Below, piece by piece: positions 58,658 to 64,000 of a DNA stretch of 64,000 nt; the first letter of the stretch is position 1, and each line of letters opens with the position of its first letter. The position numbers and the translations under genes were made by a program. This DNA is from Aralia elata (Eukaryota; Streptophyta; Magnoliopsida; Apiales; Araliaceae). Where the stretch lies: positions 248,001 to 312,000 of the forward strand of contig JAVJAP010000103.1 in the NCBI GenBank assembly GCA_034770075.1, given 5' to 3'. A model generated the notes under the pieces. The model was given only the letters and a program-made list of their open reading frames with translations, ran no database searches and had not been told where the DNA came from.

Positions 58658-58741
58658 ACCTCTGTTAAGATTTTTATTTTATTTTTCCGCCCCTAGGTTG
58701 AAATTTTGGGGACAGGATTCTTATAAGGGGGGGGGGGAGGA
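58658..58741 (+). other. Tekay 3' untranslated end and polypurine tract
   Basis: After the stop codon comes TTTTGGGGACAGGATTCTTATAA and then a run of 11 G (58727-58737) before AGGA, directly before the 3' LTR at 58742. Confidence 0.85.
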
Positions 58742-61700
58742 TATAACAACCGGGAATTCTGGAATTTGCCTAGTAATTCGAATTTTTGAATATTAATGAA
58801 TATATTATATTTTATTAATATTATTTTTGTGTTGTATGTTTAAAGGTTGTGTGACAACCTAGGTTATGTGAATGCATGAAATTTTACGTATTATAATTTT
58901 GTTTAAGTGAATAATTGATTTCGCATAGCGTCGCTAAATCACTATTCACGGGGCACGTTTCTCGAGGCACTATTCACGCCAGATATTTTTGTGTCTTTTT
59001 CGACTTTAATAAATTTCATAAATACGAGTATGCGTACGAATAATTTTTTCAAGTATCAAAAATTTTATTTGAACTGATACGTGATTTTATCGGTATCCAA
59101 AATGTATTAAATGGGTGTTCCGAATATTTGGACAAATCCCTTAATAATTATTTTTACCCATCCCAATTTTTATGGTAATACCCATTTTAATTTTGGGTAG
59201 AGTTATTTACAAGTTTTGGTACAAAAATAGGAGTTTTCGGATATATTTTTGGTATTTTCGGGTATTTATTTTGGCTTGTTATTCCAAGTGGGAACCACCA
59301 AACTATTTTCCACCAATCGAATTGCTAGGATTGAGTGAGTGGGGGGGGAGTATTGTCGGCAAGTGGAATTTCCACCTTGAGCCACTCCTATTTTTCTCCC
59401 ACTTCTCCCTAATTCACTCCACTTCTCCCAAATCATTCACACATTCATTCTCTCTTACATTCCACACTCCTCCCATTCCCATCAGCGGATAGAGAGAGAG
59501 AAAGAGAGAGAGTTGCAAAGAAGGAAGAGAAAGAAGTCGCCGGAGTTCGCCGGAAAAAAGAGAAGAAGGTCGTCGGAAAAAGCAAGCAAGAAGAAGGAGA
59601 AGGCACGGGTGGAAGAAGAAGAGGATTCAAGCAAGGAGAACCCCCTAAACAAAGCCTAACCGAACTCCTTAACATCTAGGAAGGATTTACAGAGGTAAAC
59701 AATCAATCAAATCTATTACATTTGATTTCTTGTAAAGATTTTCAAGTTTTTCTTAGTTTTGAGCTCTTAAGCTTGTGGGTCGGATTTTTGATGATTCTTG
59801 GTGTTTTTGTTTGTTGTGATTGTTTGTAAATGTTGTCAAGAGACTATATAAGCCATTAATAACATCAAATTGGAACAAAAACGCAAGAAATCTTTACCTT
59901 GGCTTAATGAAGCAAGAACAATGGACTTTGGACATGAACATGGACTGTTGGACGAATTTAGAGGACTTTGTAGCTATGATTCCTTGCTTGTTGTGTTTAT
60001 TTGTTGTTATCATATTGTAGTTCCAAGGGTTATAAGGTGAACACAACTGGAATCGAGTAAAAAGATGTAAAACCGAAGATTTGGTGATGATTTTTGTAAA
60101 AAACACGAAGAACACCAAGAACACCAAGAACACGAAAATATAACATGAGTTGATACTTTGGCCTAAGATTTGGTCATGTTAATTTTAATGTATAACTCTG
60201 AATTTTTGATACGTTGTAGCCCTATGTCTTAGGAGTCCATAGAGTCCGGAACGGACCAATTTGAACATGTATTGAGGGAGTTATGGTGGTTGGAAGCAAG
60301 ATAGGTCTAGAACACCAAAACACAGCATTCCGGGAAGCAAAACGGGTTGGGGACTCAGGCCGAGCGCCTAAGGCGCTGGCTAGGCGCTGGCCACGCGTCC
60401 AGCTACTGTGAAAGAGCGCTTTAGGGGCTGGTCATAGGCCATTTTGAGCGCCTAAGGCGCTGGACAAGAGACTGTGCAAACAGCTTCGACCTCCTCCAGG
60501 ATGATTCGGAAAAAGAACGAGTAGACCTACAACTTTAGTTCTTTAAGGTTTTCAATTTGAGGTCTGTAGCGTGGTCTAAATTGGCCATTTGGTGGACTGA
60601 TGTGTAATTGGGGGCAATCGGAGGGTGTCGGACATGCGCGTAAGCACATGTAATGGTCTAGACATTTTAAAATGTTGTTCTAAGTTCTAAAACATGAATG
60701 CTACGATTATAATGATACTCATTATTAACCAATGAGTATTAGATAAATCGAATGGGCGGGCTAGGCGTACGCAATTGCGTATCGCTCGGGCGTTCGAATA
60801 GTCAAGCTTGGCGTATAGACGTGCAAGCGTCGTAACGCCGTAACTAGTGTGTATAATATTTTTTAATATTATGTTTGTAATAAGAATGAAACATCATAGA
60901 GTAGTCTAAACTATTATTTGATATCCGGTATGTGACTAATTGTTATGTGGATATGTACTTAATTCTGTAGGGTATTAAGTAACGTGTGTTGTAATATTGT
61001 AGCAGACGCACCAGACAAGTTTCCTAACGCTTGTCTAACCCTTGTGTTAGGCAAGTTTCCCTAACCTTACTCGAATTATATTTTGAGCAGGTTTCATATT
61101 TTATACAGGTATTGTATATTGTTGCAAGTTTCATGACTCAAATGGAGTTATTACTTTTGAATTATATTAGTGGATTAATTATTGTCAATTACTCCACCTC
61201 CGAGATAATTATTGATATTCGCAGCTTATGCGTTTGAAGTCATTATTTGTTATTGGATTATGAAAACGTTTAAGTTCTTCATTCATGAACTGTTGACGGA
61301 AATAGTCTACGCCATTTGTTTCGGCTAGACATGTACAGGTTATTATTTAAAAACTATCCAAACCAGTAGTTGGTACGGATTCTTGGACTGAAAGAGCAAT
61401 CCTTATTAGGGGATTATAATGTGTCGGTTATTCGATGCAGTCAGAGTTAAATGTTATGCATATACATGGTGTACAAGAGGCTGATCCCCTCGAGTACAAC
61501 TGACGGGGCCAAGTTTTGAAAAGAATTAGTTGAATGATTGACTCTTTGGCCAAGTTCATGGTCGATTGGACCACTCAGCAGTAAATAATCAATATTCATT
61601 ATTTCATTGGAACTTTGTTTATGTCATTTCAGCTATTTCACCAATGTTCATAAATTATTGATCTATGCGGCTATTATTCTTATTCATTCATGATATATCT

Positions 61701-62054
61701 CCTTTATTCATTTTAAACTTGCTGCGCAAAGTAGTTGCTCACCCTTGCTATATCATGAACCTATTGCAGTTAAGCCAGGGAGTTCAAAAGCGGACAAAGG
61801 CAAAGAAAAGCTTAAGGAATAGCTATATGACTATCTCGTTATGTAATCATGGAAGCATTTTTTAATATTATTGTACTCTGCGATGTATTATATTAAAGGT
61901 TATAGACCTTGGGACCGTAGTAAACCTTTTGTAATGAACAACATATGTTTATTTATTCCGCATTAGTTAATTTATGTTGTTTAGAGGTGTATGGATGTAT
62001 TTCATCGTGAGCACCAAATTCGAGGTATTGGTACCTGAATTTGGGGGTGTCACT
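58742..62054 (+). mobile_element. Tekay chromovirus 3' LTR
   Basis: 3313 bp. Starts TATAACAACCGGG (TG and CG of the 5' copy changed to TA and CA) and ends GGGGGTGTCACT, the last base changed. Carries the same modules as the 5' copy: GC-rich cassette at 60357-60470, conserved block near 61375, hairpin at 61724-61740 with one damaged pair (GCGCAA), end block near 61960. Followed by GATGA (62055-62059), matching 46724-46728. Confidence 0.95.
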
Positions 62055-62844
62055 GATGAGCGTTCCAAAGATTTAGAATATTTTGAAATTGTTCCAAACC
62101 AAGTTCCTTTTGGTACGGAATTTGATGTTAAACTGAGATGAACAACCCTAATATAGGGGATTAATTACGCGACAGCGTTAAAATGTTTGTGCACAATACA
62201 TTGTACAAAGGGCTGACCCCCTTGAGTACGAGATGAATAGTCCATAGTCTTCATGACTGTTAAAGGTTACGGTAGAGATACTTGATAACCTAGGACACAG
62301 TTCGAGGTCTTATGACCCTCAGATACAATTTTAATCTTGAATCTATATTCAGTTCTTGAGCTAAGCTTTCTATTGAGCTTTCAGATCTTTGATTTGTTAT
62401 TGATTGATTTCAGAAAAATTATTACTCCCCAGTTAAGATTTATTCCAATAATCATATAAATGTTATTGTTTTCATACTTGTGGGCAATTGTTTGCTCACC
62501 CTTGCATAAAACATTGCAGCCAAACCTGAAAAGTCGGATGAGCCATCCATTAGCAAGGGCAAGGGCAAGGGCAAGATGAGTAAATGAAGAAGTTTATTTT
62601 ATTATGATTTAGTTCTTTGTAATAAGACTTATTTAATATTATGTTTAAATTCTGCATTGATGTAATAAAGGTATATGACCTGGGATTTATTTACTTAAGA
62701 GATTTAAGTTGTAACCCTTTTGTGGGAAGATGATTTATTCAGTTTAATTATGTTATATTTTGTAATGGGTAGTTAGTCTTGAATGAATGATATAGTGAAC
62801 ACCAAATCTGAGGAATTGAAGTACCTAGATTTGCGGGTGTCACA
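62055..62844 (+). mobile_element. Host Tekay-like LTR, segment 3 of 3
   Basis: Resumes the host LTR after the Tekay insertion. It has TTTTGGTACGGAA and GAACAACCC (62110-62150), the hairpin GGGCAA-TTGT-TTGCTC (62482-62497), CATTGCAG (62518), a GGCAAGGGCAAGG repeat (62555-62575) and the end GGGTGTCACA at 62844. Confidence 0.88.
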
Positions 62845-62847
62845 GGT

Positions 62848-62860
62848 TGGTATCAGAGCC
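62848..62860 (+). other. Primer-binding site of the host element, tRNA-iMet type
   Basis: TGGTATCAGAGCC, three bases after the LTR end. It shows that 27189-62844 is a 5' LTR and that the element's internal region continues to the right. Confidence 0.93.
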
Positions 62861-63082
62861 TGTAGGTTATGAACCTTTAGATGGGGAAAACCTTAGGGTA
62901 GTAGCCTTTTAGAAGATAGAAAATATAGTGGTGATAAACTCTTGTCGAGTTCTAAGGAAAGGATTACGGAAATTCATAAAAGACAATAAAATGATTACGT
63001 GTTATGTGCTTTCTTGATAACAAACTTATGTGCTCGCGAGTAGTATCGAATAGTAATTAAAACTTAAAATTTTGATGGCAAG
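62861..63082 (+). mobile_element. Leader of the host element
   Basis: 222 bp between PBS and the first ATG of the frame at 63083. AT-rich, no coding sequence seen. TGTAGGTTATGAACCTTTAG after the PBS matches the leader starts of the LARD-like and Tekay elements. Confidence 0.7.
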
Positions 63083-63910
63083 ATGACTGATATAGGAGGA
63101 TCCAACCAGGCTAGGGATGAGGAGTCCCAAGATATTCATGTAGTTCGGGAGCAGCTAGTGCAGAGGGAGCCATCCCCATTGATCACAGTTGTAGGCCCTG
63201 AGTACGAGCCTGAGTCAGATCCTGAGGAGGATCCTGAGGAGGTTGAAGAGGAGGAAGAAGACCCTGAGGAGATACCACTATCTTCTTTAGGTGTTCAGAT
63301 GTTTGAGCAGGTGTATGACCACAACATAGAGTTGTAGGATAGAGTGGAGGAGCTGGAGGAACAGATGGCTGAGCGATAGACTGTTCTGGAGCAGAAGAAC
63401 GGTGAGATTGAGGAGATTGATATACGTCTTGGGGACGTGGAATGGAAGTTGGTTCATGTAGAGAGCCAAAAGAAGGAGTTAGAAGATCAAGTTGTGGAAT
63501 GTCAAGCCACTCTGGAGCAGAAGGATGTCGAGATCCAAGACCTTTCATCACGTCTTGCAGAGGTCGAGCAGAGATTAGCTCAGTCTGAGTACCGACGAGG
63601 TCGGTTATTGGCTAGAAATGAAATTGTACGAGATGAATTGAAAGAGGAAACAACTAAGCGGGCGAGAGCTGAACACGTTTGGTTGAGGGAGGCAAATCGC
63701 GCAGATCGTATTGAATGTGAGGTGCGGTCAAAGACGACCAAGATTGATGAGATGGAGTATATTTTTCACACCACAATCGATAGAACTCAGGATCATCGTC
63801 ATCCAGTGCAGTTCGATGATCAACCTCGGTATATGATGGATCGAAGGATGATGACTCGTATTATGGAGCAAGAACGCGAGGAAGCTGTGCGCCATGGAAT
63901 GTCATCGTAG
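63083..63910 (+). pseudogene. Acidic coiled-coil frame of unknown function in gag position
   Basis: One frame of 275 codons from ATG 63083, interrupted by TAG at 63335-63337 and 63377-63379. The N-terminal ~85 residues are strongly acidic (EYEPESDPEEDPEEVEEEEEDPEE). The rest is a long charged heptad-type helix (EELEEQMAER, QKKELEDQVVECQATLEQKD, SRLAEVEQRLAQSEYRR), ending in QFDDQPRYMMDRRMMTRIMEQ. No zinc knuckle, capsid or protease motif. Both stops would be CAG by a single C-to-T change. It occupies the place of gag but I do not recognise it as chromovirus gag. It may be a novel protein of a non-autonomous gypsy group, or a gag replacement; uncertain. Confidence 0.6.
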
Positions 63911-64000
63911 ATTATGTCTAGATATGCTAGTATGAAAATCTATGAAGTTAATAAGTTGTAAATCCCAGTTTTGTATAACGGGATAGAATAATGATGTAAT
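63911..64000 (+). mobile_element. Internal region of the host element, continuing right
   Basis: 90 bp after the coiled-coil frame, AT-rich, no second frame visible before the window ends. Confidence 0.5.

Overview
The window is plant nuclear DNA, almost certainly from a eudicot with a large repeat-rich genome. I found no host protein-coding gene, tRNA, rRNA or CRISPR array. Practically every base that can be assigned belongs to LTR retrotransposons inserted into one another. The evidence is Ty1/copia and Ty3/gypsy gag-pol remnants, primer-binding sites (PBS) matching plant initiator tRNA-Met and tRNA-Asp, polypurine tracts (PPT), LTRs of 1.1 to 4.6 kb ending in TG...CA, and 5-bp target-site duplications (TSD).

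Layout. 1-487: part of an Athila-type LTR, reverse. 488-6318: a decayed copia element on the minus strand, split by a solo Tekay-like gypsy LTR (2091-5415). 6319-11899: a copia LTR piece, a gypsy LTR piece with a 54-bp tandem repeat, then a minus-strand copia leader and LTR. 11900-14990: the 3' half of a decayed plus-strand copia element. 14991-15724: unassigned. 15725-21982: a SIRE/Maximus-like copia tandem of the form LTR-internal-LTR-internal, keeping gag but missing most of pol. 21983-23887: 3' end of a reversed Athila-type element. 23888-27188: reversed Tekay-like LTR lacking its outer end.

27189-64000 is a nest inside one plus-strand Tekay-like LTR, whose pieces are 27189-28817, 46387-46728 and 62055-62844. 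Into it went (i) an Athila-type non-autonomous element (28818-46386, TSD TTATT), which itself received a 11.5-kb LARD-like element with twin 4.6-kb LTRs (29786-41336, TSD ACCAA); and (ii) a complete but stop-ridden Tekay chromovirus (46729-62054, TSD GATGA), whose 5' LTR received a reversed solo LTR (46837-50048, TSD GGTTG). Empty sites for the two innermost insertions survive in the opposite LTRs at 45254-45258 and 58845-58849. The host LTR runs into a PBS and then a coiled-coil reading frame with two amber stops (63083-63910).

Only the 352-residue gag-like frame of the Athila-type element (42605-43663) is long and intact. All pol genes are broken, so the non-autonomous elements would need enzymes supplied from elsewhere. 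The most interesting signals are not genes but structured DNA/RNA motifs that recur with compensating changes: an LTR hairpin present in nine Tekay-type LTRs, an AGGA-loop hairpin beside two PPT-like tracts, a four-copy GAGCGT/ACGCACTC hairpin, paired NotI-containing palindromes, and a 26-27 nt dyad shared between a copia coding repeat and a gypsy LTR.
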